Assembly: GCA_905221605.1 (NCBI GenBank)
Contig: CAJNDS010000757.1
Coordinates: 534,887-598,886, forward strand
Direction: 5' to 3'
From: Symbiodinium natans
Taxonomy: Eukaryota > Sar > Dinophyceae > Suessiales > Symbiodiniaceae
DNA length: 64,000 nt
Positions 10,546 through 20,798 of this stretch are shown piece after piece (position 1 is the stretch's first letter; every line of letters begins with the position of its first letter). The notes beneath the pieces are model-generated. The model saw only the letters and a program-made list of their open reading frames with translations, had not been told where the DNA came from and ran no database searches. The position numbers and the translations under genes are program-made.

Positions 10546-11460
10546 GAATCCCAGGTTTTCCCTTTATTTCGAAAAATGATCGAAAAACTACAGGTTTTCG
10601 TCTATTTCTGAACATTTTTGAAAACCTCAAAATTGAATGAATCACAGATTTTGCTTGAAAGTGTCTTGAGACCACTTTAACAGGAAAAAAATGAACCAGA
10701 GAGTGTCCGACACCGAAAGGGTGTCTGAAGACCACTTTGACAGGAAACCCAAAAAAGACGAACCAGAGGGGTTTCACAAATAAACGAAAACCTGTAGTTT
10801 TCGATTATTTTTAGAAATAAACGGAAAACCTGGGATACATGATCAAGTTTGAGGATTTCGATTATGTTAATTTTGTTGGAGTTTCCTGTCAAAGTGGTCT
10901 TAAGACACCCTTACAGTGTCAGACGCCCCTCTGGTTCATTTTTTGGTTTTTCTGTCAAAGACACCCCTCTGGTTCATTTTTTTGGGTTCCTGTCAAAGTG
11001 GTCTTCAGACACCCTTTCGGTGTCAGACATTCCCTCCTGGTTCATTTTTTGGGGTTTCCTGTCAAAGTGGTCTCAAGGCACCCTTTCGGTGTCAGGCACC
11101 TCTCTGGTTCATTTTTGTTTGGGTTCGAAGTGGTCTAATAAGACACCCTTCAGTGTCAGACGCCCCTCTGGTTCATTTTTTGGTTTTTCTGTTAAAGACC
11201 ATTTTTGAAAACCTCAAAATTGAATGAATCACAGATTTTGCTTGAAAGTGTCTTGAGACCACTTTAACAGGAAAAAAATGAACCAGAGAGTGTCCGACAC
11301 CGAAAGGGTGTCTTTAGACCATACCAAGAAAAATGAACCAGAGTGTCTTAAACCGAAATGGTGTCTTGAGACGACTTTGACAGGAACGAACAAAAATGAA
11401 CCGGAGGGTGTCCAACAGCGGATGTCTTGAGACCACTTTGACAGGATCCGGATTTGCAAG
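10546..11460. repeat. Inverted and rearranged 68-bp repeats, no gene
   Basis: Carries the 68-bp units in both orientations: inverted at about 10843-11200 and forward at 11245-11455. A duplicated flank (GAAAACCTCAAAATTGAATG) occurs at 10620 and 11208. The ORFs in this stretch are repeat translations. Confidence 0.85.
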
Positions 11461-11543
11461 GCTTGGAAACAGTTGGTTCAGAATGTCAGACACTGTCAAG
11501 GCCGCGGTTAACACGGTGTTAGGAAGAGTGGAACTGAGGTTCT

Positions 11544-12290
11544 TCAGAAGTTGGACCATCTTGTGTTGGTGAGGAAACTTTTACAAGAAGTTGTGGGAAG
11601 ACTGCAGGGTGAAGCCTGAGTCTGGGAGCGATGTTGAACACGAGCCAGTGAGGCTCCACGAGGAGTCCAAGAGGAGGACGAGAGCGTGGAAGTTCCATGC
11701 CCATCATGAATGCAATGCTGAGACAAGACGAAGGGCAGACCCTTCTTTTCCGGGTTTGGAAACAAGTTAGCCCAGTTTGGAGACCAGGTATGGTGCAAGA
11801 GGACCAACCTGTGTCTGGCCCGGTACATAGAGGTTGAGCTCTTGTCTTTCTCCAGGGGTGGAGGTCTAGGTGGTGGACTTGGAGTCGCTACCCGGAAAAC
11901 CTGGGTCCCCTGCGCCAGAATACCCCGATGCACCATTACATCCCGAAGACGAACTGGGAATGTTCTCCGTTTGAATGTTCTGAGGTGGAGGGGGAACATT
12001 CAGCTGTTGTTGTTGTTGTTGCTGCATCATCCAGTGCTGCTGTTGTTGCTGTTGTACCATGGATGATGTCACCGTTTGCATAAACTGTTGCTGTTGCACC
12101 ACAAGCTGTTGCATCATACCTTCCAAGTCTCGCACTTGTCTCGTCAACCCTTGCACATCAGGTGGTGAATGCGATGGCATCACCGCAGGTTGAGGAAACA
12201 GCAGGCAATCCCGGAGGTTGTGATGGACTTCCCATCACTTGCTGAGGCAATCCAGGAAAAGCACCATCAGGACTTCCGGTGAGAGGGATG
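11544..12290 (-). pseudogene. Retrotransposon gag N-terminal region, inverted
   Basis: On the minus strand a Gln/Pro-rich reading (about 11866-12183) contains VQGLTRQVRDLEGMMQQLVV and runs of Gln, then PPPPQNIQTENIPSSSSG. This low-complexity Gln-rich leader with a short coiled coil is what precedes the conserved gag domain in dinoflagellate copia-like elements as I know them. Here it lies head-to-head with the gag core on the plus strand starting near 12240, so the element has suffered a local inversion of ~0.7 kb. Frames left of 11866 are interrupted. No LTR was identified. Confidence 0.55.
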
Positions 12291-13369
12291 TGTTCGCCCG
12301 ATCAGACAAATGGTTGCCCAGTTTGCCAACCATTGACTTTTCGTCATGGAAAGATCGCATCTCGGAAGCGCTTTGGCTTTTTGACCTGGATGGAGAACTG
12401 ACCAGTTGGGTCGGATTGGGTTCTGAAGTGTTTCCCAACGAGTTGATGCATGTCCCGGTTGAAACAGGATCAGCTTACTGTTGAGCAACAGAAGCGGTCG
12501 ACACGATTGATGCACATCCTGCGACAGACGTTTGCAAGTCATGAGAAGAGTTCTCTGACTCTGCAGACCTATGTTGAAAGTGAAAGCACTTATCAACAAT
12601 CTGGCTTTGTGGCATTGAGGTTGCTGGCGAAGGAATTTTGCTTGAAGTCGCGGGCCGAGTGTCTGTACTTTCGGTCGCAGCTAGTGAACCAGACTGTGAA
12701 AGCTCCAAGCATTCCGGAAGTTGTTCGAAAGATTGAGCATGAGATGAACAAATGTGCGAAGTTGCTCAATAGTCTCGATTCCGATGTACATGCTGGCGGT
12801 TTACAGCTCCAAGAGGCTGATTCGGTGATGGTTTTGCTGCGAAGTTTGCCAGATAAATGCCGAAGCCATTGCTTGTTGCATGGCAACAGTGAGTCATTTG
12901 AAGATTTGAAACGAGTTGCTCTGAAGTTTGAAGTACAACAGAGGGTGTGGTCCGAAACCCCTGGTACGAAACGGGCAACGATGAGAAACCTAAAGGCAAA
13001 GGAAAGGAACAGGAAGGCAAGCGTGAATCAAGCAAAGGTGCTGGAAAACGTGCTCCAAGCCAGAGCAAGAAGGATGTTGAGTGCTATGTGTGTCATGGAA
13101 AGGGGCATTATGCCCGCGATTGTTGGTACAAAGATGGAGAGTTAGCCAACAAGACTGATTCCCCCGGTGCTAAGGCTAAAGCCAAGGCAAAAGGAAGCCC
13201 CAAGAAGAAGGCTGAAAAAGGAAAGCCTAAAGGAAAAGGAAAGGGCGACGGGAAGACAGTTGCAGAAGTCTCCCAAGAGGGTGAATCGAACGACTATCAG
13301 TTGGTTGGAGGTGAATGGAATGAACCTGAATCAGAGGCTCGAGTGGCCTCTGGAGGATTTGTTGAATGA
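12239..13369 (+). pseudogene. LTR-retrotransposon Gag core with CCHC knuckle, frameshifted
   Basis: Three overlapping frames make one Gag. Frame a (12239-12484) has ARSDKWLPSLPTIDFSSWKD and ELTSWVGLGSEV. Frame b (about 12450-12950) has QQKRSTRLMHILRQTFASHE, then a helical capsid-like region ending KFEVQQRVWSE. Frame c (about 12947-13369) has a Lys/Gly-rich tail, the zinc knuckle and a second Lys-rich stretch, and stops at 13369. At least two frameshifts, near 12455 and 12950, break it. Gag would bind element RNA and form particles. The KWLP motif, helical core and CCHC fit copia-like elements abundant in dinoflagellates. No integrase or reverse transcriptase is visible downstream. Confidence 0.82.
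13082..13123 (+). other. CCHC zinc knuckle of Gag
   Basis: Residues CYVCHGKGHYARDC fit C-x2-C-x4-H-x4-C exactly. This is the nucleic-acid-binding knuckle of retroelement nucleocapsids. It is preceded by a basic stretch (KGKGKEQEGKRESSKG). Confidence 0.92.
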
Positions 13370-14105
13370 GGCGAAGACATCCTTTTCCCGATTTTACAGC
13401 GCGTGGACCGGTGCTCTGCCCGGACTGCTTGAGGAAGCCCGTGCGGATCCCGCCAGCTGAGTTGCTCCAAACCTTTCCCACCGGCTTGCCACCCGCCATT
13501 GCATCGTCTTCGCAGAGTTCGGCTGGCCCAGATCCAGTTTTGTCATCGTTGATGGGGTTGAGTCCCGGGCTCATTTGGACTCCAAAAACGTTCCTGTGCC
13601 CAACCTGGTGATCCCGTTGTCGTTTTCTCCGGCGGTGACTTGCTCATTGAAAGCGAGTCGGGAGGCGAGTCTCTTGTGGTTCAGGGCGTTTCGGGGGCAG
13701 CGGCGCGGTTCATTGTCAGCTCCGCTCCAGTGGCATTTCCCGGCTTCGCAGCTCTGTCATGAGCTTATCTACGGTTACAGACTGCTCAGCTGATCATCTG
13801 CGAACGCTTCGTGCCTTGGGCTTTCGTCCTCATGACTGTCTGCAACCGCCGGATTCGAAACCGCGCTACCTGACTTTGTCCCCTAATGCGCACAAAAAGT
13901 TGGGCCCTCTCTGTTCAGCATTCAGCACGTCTTCGGCAGCAGACTTGAGTAGCCCACAAACCACAGTGAGCAGTCATCTTGGGCCCCCGAAACCTCCCAG
14001 ATGTCTTTCCAGGCCCCGCCTGCTGCTCGATTGGGGCCAGACGGTTTCCACTGTTCGTGAGTTAAGTGGTGACTGTTTCGAACCTGTCGATTTAATCCAC
14101 GGGAC
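13370..14105 (+). pseudogene. Coding-like remnant after gag, unassigned
   Basis: Protein-like text persists in shifting frames. SKNVPVPNLVIPLSF lies near 13577-13625 in one frame, and FSGGDLLIESESGGE to AAARFIVSSAPVAFPG, ending in a stop near 13760, lies in another. A further 167-codon frame runs 13759-14262. I do not recognise a protease, integrase or RT motif. It may be a decayed part of the same element or an unrelated gene fragment. Confidence 0.35.
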
Positions 14106-14260
14106 CAGTTTTAAAGCAAAACGCAAACAAAACACAACAAACAACAAACAACAAAAGCAACAGCAAAACAACAAAAAATCGAGAAACACAGAGCGGAAAG
14201 CAACAGCAAAGAACAAAAAACAAAAACAAATGGCAAACAATAATCGAACATCAAAAAGCT
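14106..14260. repeat. A-rich low-complexity tract
   Basis: AAACAAAACAACAAAAGC-type text leads into the AAAAGC leader of the second duplicated segment. It has no coding value despite open frames. Confidence 0.85.
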
Positions 14261-14539
14261 AAAAGCAAAAGCAAAAGCAAAACCAAAGCAAAAAGTAAAA
14301 GAAGAAAACAACCAAAAGCGGAAAGCACAAACAAAAACAAAAACCATAGTGCGCACAAAAAGCAAAACTAAAAGCAAAGAGCGAAAAAGCGAAAACAACG
14401 AAAAGCAAAAAAAAACAAGTCGCAAATGGCAGTGCAGACCGAACTTTTTCATTGGGTTTGTGCCGCTCACCGTTTTGGGTTGCACTTCGGGGTGTTCGGC
14501 GTTTTTTGGGGTTAACATATACCATTGTTTCCCCGCAGC

Positions 14540-14651
14540 TAATCTTTTTAAAATGCATCGTGATGGGGATAGATCATTGCAATTATTGATCTTCAACGAG
14601 GAATTCCTACTAAGCGCGAGTCATCAGCTCGTGCTGATTACGTCCCTGCCT

Positions 14652-14685
<34 letters not shown>

Positions 14686-14764
14686 GTGATCCGGTGAATT
14701 ATTCGGACTGACGCAGTGCTCAGCTTCTGGACGTTGCGTTGGAAAGTTTCATGAACCTTATCAC

Positions 14765-14822
<58 letters not shown>
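14540..14822 (+). pseudogene. 18S rRNA 3' fragment, copy 2
   Basis: Same truncation point as copy 1 (offset 10346), so the fragment was duplicated after truncation. No diagnostic differences were seen. Confidence 0.92.
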
Positions 14823-15030
14823 CGCGCTATCCAATTCAGTTCGTGAACCTTGCTGAGTGCGACTGCTTGTGTTTCTTCGAACGCAAGTGGAAGCTATGGG
14901 CGAGTGGGCGTACTCGGAGCTGCACCCAGAGTGTATGTTCTGGCTATTGCCCATCGTCATTGGTCCCTTTTGGACCTTCCACGATTGACAGCTGTACTTG
15001 TTTCAGCATGTTCTTGCAATCGAGTTTGCA
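14823..15030 (+). other. ITS1, copy 2
   Basis: Matches copy 1, with G to A near 15028 as the visible change. Confidence 0.8.
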
Positions 15031-15186
15031 CAATTTTCAGCGACGGATATCTTGGCTCGAGCACCTATGAAGGGCGCAGCGAAGTGCGATAATCGTTGTG
15101 AATTGCAGAACTCCGTGAACCAATGGCCTCTTGAACGTGCATTGCGCTCTTCGGATATGCCTGAGAGCATGTCTGCTTCAGTGCTT
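15031..15186 (+). pseudogene. 5.8S rRNA-like, copy 2
   Basis: Shares the degenerate positions of copy 1, so these changes predate the duplication. It adds GCATTGCG and CTCTTCGG changes near 15140-15152. Confidence 0.85.
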
Positions 15187-15365
15187 CTACTTTTCCTATT
15201 CCTGCTGCTCCTTTCAAGGGGCGGTGCTGCTGTGTGCTACTGCATACTTTGCATTGGCATGCTCAGTATTAAGCATTGCCCACTGGGTTGACTGATCAAC
15301 GCTTCACGTCTTTTCAGTCGGGCAAATCAACACCTGGTGTCTTGAACACTTCCTAGCATGAAGTC
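15187..15365 (+). other. ITS2, copy 2
   Basis: Clade A-like ITS2, essentially identical to copy 1. Confidence 0.75.
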
Positions 15366-15616
15366 AGACAAGTGAACCCGCCGTATTTCAGCATATAAGT
15401 AAGCGGAGGAAAAGGAACCAAACAGGATTCCCTTAGTGATGGCGAACGAACAGGGATCAGCTTGGGTTGGAAACCGGGGCTTCTGCCTTGGATTGTGGCC
15501 TGTAGACATACTACCACCGGCCATGCAGTGGGTGCGAAGCAGACCGAACCAGGCTGCAAGTGATTTGTTGGCGTTCAAGTTCACGTTTCAGGGTGTATTC
15601 GGGATTGGAGGCTTGC
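15366..15616 (+). pseudogene. 28S rRNA 5' fragment, copy 2
   Basis: As copy 1, with further changes (CGTATTTCAGC for CGAATTTAAGC near 15382). These break one of the most conserved motifs in large-subunit rRNA. Confidence 0.85.
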
Positions 15617-16843
15617 GGGTTTGAGCTTTGAATTTTTGAGGGTTTAGGGTTTCAAGCTTTGTGTAGTGTAGGTTTTTGGTAGGTGGCCATGTGCATTCGA
15701 TGTGTTTGGGGCTGTTCATTGAAGGCTCTGCCTGGGCAGAAGAACCCATACCAGACGGATGACCTGGGCCTCTCGATGTACACGCGCCACAGCTGGCATT
15801 TGTTTTTACAAAGCTATCCCGTGTCTAGGCTCAAGTTCCTAAGTCTTTTACACTGAACCGTAATTCAACCCCAAGTCCGAGATCTTCGACCCTAAACGCT
15901 GAAGGCATCTTGAAAGCAACTTGTTCAGACCCCACATGGTGCAAGGTGCCCGCCAACCGCTTGGACCTCAGCATGTGGGTTCAACTATGACGAATGTTAG
16001 TCGTGTTGGTTGCAACTGGGCTGTGTTGGGCACACGCGTGTTCAGAACAGGGGGGGGGTGCGTGTTGGGAACAGCCCGCAGCCGTGTCGGGAACACGCCA
16101 GGCACGTGTCGGGAACACTCCCAGGCCAGCGTGTTGGGAACACGTGCCTTCACGGAGTAAGGGCAAAGACTCGAACATTCCAAACCTCAGGGTCTACAGT
16201 CTTCTTTCAGTTTCCTAAAAAAACTAAACTTTACAGCCCTTCAAACTTGACGAGGCGAACACATCCGACGTGTCATGAACCCTCACACGAGCACACCAAG
16301 CTTTTTTCGGCCCCGCGAAGATGTCCGTGCATCCAGGAGAAGGACATTGAAGCCTGAACAGGTACACTACGAGAGGGAGCTGGTTGGGTCGTCACTGCGA
16401 AACCCAATTCTGGGTGGCAGCTGTTCCCGACTCAACCCCCGGGTGCGCCGTACACGTGGGCCATGTTCCCAACACGCCCCCCCTGTGTTCCCAACTCACA
16501 CGCCTCATGTAGGGTGCACAATGGCTCGTCTCATCTCCTGACTCAATGTAAGTCTGTGCGTTTTTGACTGACTGCTAGCGGGCTTGGGAAAAGACGTTTT
16601 TTTGGGACAAAGAGTTGGCCCAAGCGGGTGGAGAAAATGTGTTGTTGTCGCGTCTGAGGAAGAACTGCCCGTCCTCCAGTTCGAGGAGTGAATGCTTGCA
16701 TCTTTTGAGCCCTTTAAAGCTCGCTAGCTGCAAAAACCAGCTGCCAGGACTTGACACTGAGCCGTTGGAAACTGCTCCGGACCATCGACAAGTACTGTAA
16801 AGACGGCGCCTTTGCAGCAAAAAAACGCTCTTAGACTCCAAAC
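15617..16843. other. Flank of rDNA copy 2, no convincing gene
   Basis: Counterpart of 5271-6470. Only short overlapping frames and GGGAACAC repeats are present. Confidence 0.7.
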
Positions 16844-17020
16844 GCCCCTAAACACTAAACCCCAAACCCTAAAAACCCTAAACCAGAGTTTAGGGTTTAG
16901 GGTTTAAAGGGAAGGTTTAAGGGTTTAGGGTTTAAGGTTTGGGGTTTAGTTTAGGCTGCGACGGCACCCTTGCCTGACGAAACCCTAAGCCCCAAACCTA
17001 AACCCTCCAAAGCCTAACCC

Positions 17021-17395
17021 CTAAATAATTAAACCCCTTTTCGGTTTCAGCTTCGGGTTTTTAGGTTTAGGGCCCATCTCCCGCGTTCCCCCTGGAGCTT
17101 TCTGAGCGTCTCCGCCTTCGAGCTGCCGCGGGCTGCGGGGGGGGGGGGGGGGCTGTTTTTGCATGTGCCTTGGCTGCCTCCTGAGCCCACACTTTTTGGT
17201 TTTTGAGGGAGTTGTGTCCAGGATGGTCTCCTTTTCGGAGCTGCGATCGCCCTTTGATCGGTGACCAGCTCTGTCCCCCCATTGATCCTGCGCTGCCCAG
17301 ATGTGCAGGACTTGCGCTCGCCCTTCAAAGGGCCTGCCTTCGCTCGGGCTTTCTTGCCCAAGTGCCCTGGAATGTGTTTTTGGCAGGGTTTTCAT
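17021..17395 (-). CDS. Uncharacterised minus-strand ORF
   Basis: All three minus frames are largely open over 17.05-17.39 kb. The most protein-like holds GDRSSEKETILDTTPSKTKK, another KSVGSGGSQGTCK. A G16 tract encodes a Pro run. The segment has TTTAGGG on its left and CCCTAAA on its right, which elsewhere marks intron interior, so it may not be exonic. No family was recognised. Confidence 0.22.
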   Translation of the reverse strand: MKTLPKTHSRALGQESPSEGRPFEGRAQVLHIWAAQDQWGDRAGHRSKGDRSSEKETILDTTPSKTKKCGLRRQPRHMQKQPPPPPRSPRQLEGGDAQKAPGGTREMGPKPKNPKLKPKRGLII

Positions 17396-17558
17396 TGGTG
17401 GCCGTCGGGGGCCTCAGGCTGTCTCCGGTCTGGGGGTGTTGGGCCTAAACCCTAAACCCTTCATGCGACCTTAAACCCTAAACCCTCAACCCTCCGCACA
17501 TCCTGGCACCTCCCCCTTGAACCCCTCTCCCTTAAGAACCCTACAACAAGAAGCCTTA

Positions 17559-17613
17559 AGCGGGGACCTAGGGGGGGAGTAGTATAGAGGGGGGTAGTAG
17601 GGGAACCCATGAT
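17559..17613 (+). repeat. Dispersed repeat (GGTAGTATAGAGG family)
   Basis: GTAGTATAGAGGGGGGTAGT followed by AGGGGAACCCATGAT recurs at 25263-25319, 7.7 kb away. Confidence 0.85.
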
Positions 17614-17655
17614 CTAGCTGCTAAAGAAGTGAGGCGTGTGGAGGGCTGAAGCGGG

Positions 17656-18038
17656 TTAAGGATTCAGGTTGAGGGTTTCAGGGGATCTAAGCAGCTGAGT
17701 TCTCCAAGTGAGTTCTCTTTTTCTCTCTCTCCGATCGACCGATGTCTCAAAATTGCGGGAGAGGGAAGTTTTGGACTTAGACCTGGGAGGGTTCCAGTCC
17801 AAGACTTGCCATAGGTGTAAAAGTAGAGTGCAATGAAGTCCGTGAAGGTCCATTCTCCAAGATGAATGCCCCAGTCCCAATTTTCTTCTGAATTTTTTTG
17901 GGCCGAAGCCGCTCTGAAAGTGCAGAACATGTAGAGGCTGGGGCTCCCTGAAAGACACTGGACAGACCCCCTCCAAGCGATTCGTAGCTTCCTGCGTATT
18001 TCTCCTTCCCTATTAAGAACCAGCAGGATAATCTCCAA
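17656..18038 (-). CDS. Uncharacterised minus-strand ORF, 124 codons
   Basis: An uninterrupted minus frame with plausible composition, including WGIHLGEWTFTDFIALYFYT and KENSLGELSCLDP. A second minus frame is open over the same stretch. No motif or splice context decides between them and I recognise no family. Confidence 0.3.
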
Positions 18039-18099
18039 CTAGGCTTTCAACCGAGGTTGCAGAGCTATGCTGAGATCATCGGCAGGGTTTTTCAAGAAC

Positions 18100-18150
18100 T
18101 TGGGATGTTCCCCCGCGCACAGTCCATAATAGGGATGTTGATAGGGGTTT
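18100..18150. mobile_element. Solo end of TIR family 1
   Basis: TTGGGATGTTCCCCC followed by ACAGTCC matches the left terminus of the elements at 28155 and 46566. No matching right end follows. Confidence 0.75.
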
Positions 18151-18282
18151 CGGGGAGTTTAGGGCAGGGATGAGGGGGGTGTGTCAACGAGGCTGCTGAA
18201 GCCGACGCTGCTGATGCGTGCGCCGCTGCTTCGACGAGGTGCCAACTGCCGATGTCACACTGTCAAGTCCTCGGCAGTGTAG

Positions 18283-18745
18283 TGACCATAACTATAGTCA
18301 ATAGTGAGCGTCGGCAGCTTCAGTCGGGGGTTTCTGGCCTCTCTGCTGTGCTCAGGCCCTGGATCTCGTCGTCCATTCCTTTGTTGGCCTCGAGACTCGA
18401 GACTCAGGACTCAGGTCAGGTAGTTAAGTTAAATGGCTAACCCCATAAGCCCTGAGCCTAGACCCTCTAAACCATAACCCCCCCCTAGTGCAGAGGGTAG
18501 GAAATCGACACTGGAGGGTGGCGGCTACTGTGACAACCCGGCCGGGTGGTTTGGCTCCTCTGGTGCCTTTCCTCCTGGTGTGTCTGCCGTAGTCAGAAAG
18601 GCAGGGCCACCCAGTGATAGTGTCGTCGGGCGGCAAGCCGGCGTTGGGGTGTCAGGGTTATTGACCCGGCCCAAGTCACGATTTCTGGCTGCCCGTGATG
18701 CTTCCTTCGGGGGTGGAGGCGCCGGAAGTGCGGGTTCCCGAGCCT
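18283..18745 (+). repeat. Direct duplication, copy 1 (contains exons)
   Basis: About 460 bp recurs at 20281-20735 (offset 1998) with about 97 percent identity by eye. It includes both exons described next. A different 1.5-kb sequence separates the copies. Confidence 0.92.
18324..18414 (+). CDS. Predicted exon, unknown protein
   Basis: CTTCAG precedes and GTCAGG follows. The frame reads SGVSGLSAVLRPWISSSIP in phase 0 for 30 codons plus 1 nt. The leftover G joins the next exon (18494, entering with AG) to give GAG with the frame intact, which supports both. The intron 18415-18493 contains a CCCTAAA-type run. Confidence 0.5.
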
Positions 18746-18828
18746 GGTCTTGGAGTACTCTCCGGGACGAAGTTGCAGTGGAGGAGCGCGTCTCCTGGGA
18801 TACTGCGACAGGGAATCTGATGTCATGA
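18494..18828 (+). CDS. Predicted exon and C-terminus, 111 codons, unknown protein
   Basis: The longest exon-like frame in the region, entering from CAG at 18493 and ending at TGA 18826-18828. It has GWFGSSGAFPPGVSAVVRK, LTRPKSRFLAARDASFGGGG and VAVEERVSWDTATGNLMS. It is Gly/Ser-rich with basic patches and no recognised domain. Much of it is duplicated at 20491. Confidence 0.5.
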
Positions 18829-18829
18829 T

Positions 18830-19472
18830 GTGATGGGAGAGGGGGGAAAGGGGGACAGGCCAGAGTTGGCTTTATGCTTGCGTTTGGTTCTTTTTGTTTC
18901 GCGCGTCAAACAAGGTCTGATTTCGGGCTTGGCCTGCAGGGAAGGAATATACCGAGCCAGACATGTGAATGGAAGTACAGAGTGCTGCGCTGCATTGTTT
19001 GAATTACCGCAGTGCGCACGGCTCAAAGAGCTCTTTGAGCATAGGCAAACAATATTTTTTGGTAGCAGCCCCAGTGCTTGTAGAGCTTCTGGCCCTAACC
19101 AGCACACCGACCTCAGCGAGCTGGAGCTTGAAAAGTGGGCAACCGGGAGTACAAGCGAGTAGAGGCGGAGTGAGAGTGAATATAAGGAGGATAGACTGTT
19201 ACAACGGGCAACCGGCAGATATCTCTGATAGAGTTTACTCACCCCTTCAAGGTCGCGCCTCGGAGCTTTCCTCACAGTATACGCGTGCTGTGGGTGGTTC
19301 TTTGTTGGTAGAGTTTGGCCACTCGATCAACCCGTTGGTAGGGATACTACTGGAACATTTGCAACTTACACCCTTACACTGTATATATTCACCAAGTTCT
19401 TCTGGTCCTGAGCTTTGGCCAGGTATAGCGGGCAACAATTTTACTCGGAAGTGCACATTCCTCCGATCCTAA
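18830..19472 (+). CDS. Overlapping ORFs of 110 and 167 codons, function unknown
   Basis: This stretch lacks telomere-type tracts. One frame holds FELPQCARLKELFEHRQTIF, the other YNGQPADISDRVYSPLQGRA and FGHSINPLVGILLEHLQL. A 150-codon minus frame is also open. It may be a decayed insertion between the two duplicated exon pairs. No family was recognised. Confidence 0.25.
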
Positions 19473-19858
19473 CACCTTTTTTTTGCGGATCAACCGCCTG
19501 CAGGCGGCGGGCATGCAGGACCGAGTTCTCCTGGGTTCAGGGTTTAGGGTTTGAAGTTTATAGGCTGTAGGGATTCGGGTATTTTGCGGGCTTTTCTTGG
19601 CAAGAGCTTTTGTTGGCGATTCTGTTGCAGGGCCACTGCCTTGGACGCAAAGGCCATTGTCTGGTATACCATTCCGCTTTCGGTTGACTGCCGATGTCAC
19701 ACTGTCACACGATTGCTTTGGAAGCGAACGATGAGATTTTTTCCTGGATCGGTGGAATCATGGTTCGATGGTGTTTGATGTTGCTCGCGGGCTCGCATGC
19801 TAGCTGCTGCATGCACTTGTTTGCGTTCTGTACAGTTCCACTTCTATCCCTTATAGCC

Positions 19859-20299
19859 TTAAGCTTGTCGCATCGAAACCCTAGACAATTTCGATAACCC
19901 TAAGCCGCAAAAAAAGTGGGTTGTAACACAACGCATGCCTGCCTCACTGCCCAGTTGACTGTTGATGATTATGTTAGGATCCCAGTGGGTCCCGGTAGGC
20001 TCGGTACGCCCGCCAGGCCGGTAGGTCCCGGTCGCGAAAGAAAGTAAAAAGAGTAGGGTCGCAGCTAACATAAACTCGCGTGAGCAGAACAGTCGAGGCA
20101 AAGGGTTGGTAGATCGGTTTGAGCATTGCGACACGAGGTCTTCACTTCTACTTCTGCGCTGCTGCCCAGACTCTACCTTACCAGGCGCCGAAACTTGAGT
20201 TGCCATGGCCATGACTGGCTTCTGTGACCATGCTGCAGTGCACGTGTAGGCGGTGTAGGCAGAGTGTAGGCGCCCAGTGCCCAATGACTCAATAGTCAA
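19859..20299 (-). CDS. Candidate minus-strand protein, 146 codons, one membrane segment
   Basis: An uninterrupted frame with two possible early Met codons, a polar stretch with ESGQQRRSRSEDLVSQCSN, then a hydrophobic FMLAATLLFLLSFATG suited to one membrane span, and a polar C-terminus with TEPTGTHWDPNIIIN. It lies wholly between the direct duplications and could have arrived with whatever separated them. No family was recognised. Confidence 0.38.
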   Translation of the reverse strand: MTIESLGTGRLHSAYTAYTCTAAWSQKPVMAMATQVSAPGKVESGQQRRSRSEDLVSQCSNRSTNPLPRLFCSREFMLAATLLFLLSFATGTYRPGGRTEPTGTHWDPNIIINSQLGSEAGMRCVTTHFFCGLGLSKLSRVSMRQA

Positions 20300-20735
20300 T
20301 AGTGAGCGTCGGCAGCTTCAGTCGGGGGTTTCTGGCCTCTCTGCTGTGCTCAGGCCCTGGATCTCGTCGTCCATTCCTTTGTTGGCCTCGAGACTCGAGA
20401 CTCAGGACTCAGGTCAGGTAGTTAAGTTAAAAGGCTAACCCCATAAGCCCTTAGCCTAAACCCTCTAAACCATAACCCCCCCTAGTGCAGAGGGTAGGAA
20501 ATCGACACTGGAGGGTGGCGGCTACTGTGATAACCCGGCCGGGTGGTTTGGCTCCTCTGGTGCCTTTCCTCCTGGTGTGTCTGCCGTAGTCAGGAAGGCA
20601 GGGCCACCCAGTGATAGTGTCGTCGGGCGGCAAACCGGCGTTGGGGTGTCAGGGTTAATTACCCGGCCCAAGTCACGATTTCTGGCTGCCCGTGATGCTT
20701 CCTTCGGGGGGAGGCGCCGGAAGTGCGGTCATGGT
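20281..20735 (+). repeat. Direct duplication, copy 2
   Basis: Matches 18283-18745. The start lies within the 5' part of the opposing ORF at 19859-20299. Confidence 0.92.
20322..20412 (+). CDS. Predicted exon, duplicate of 18324-18414
   Basis: Same frame, length and GTCAGG donor as copy 1. Confidence 0.45.
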
Positions 20736-20798
20736 GAGGCTTGGTTCAGGACTGCTTTCTCCTGTAGTCCAAAAATCCCCAAAACCCCAAAACCCTAA
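20491..20798 (+). pseudogene. Duplicate of exon 18494, frameshifted near its end
   Basis: Frame and splice acceptor are kept through ARDASFGG. Then GGGGGG replaces GGGGGTGG (two bases fewer), shifting the reading to a different tail that ends at 20798. Two of four upstream substitutions are synonymous, suggesting the copy was under some constraint or is very young. Confidence 0.45.

Larger units (their letters stand above)
14261..16843. repeat. Segmental duplication copy 2 carrying an rDNA fragment
   Basis: Direct copy of 3905-6470. Differences include a 24-bp extra GGGAACAC unit near 16090, loss of the short CAGGGCAG tract near 16680, and scattered substitutions. The right end (16843) abuts the telomere-repeat mosaic directly. 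Confidence 0.92.
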
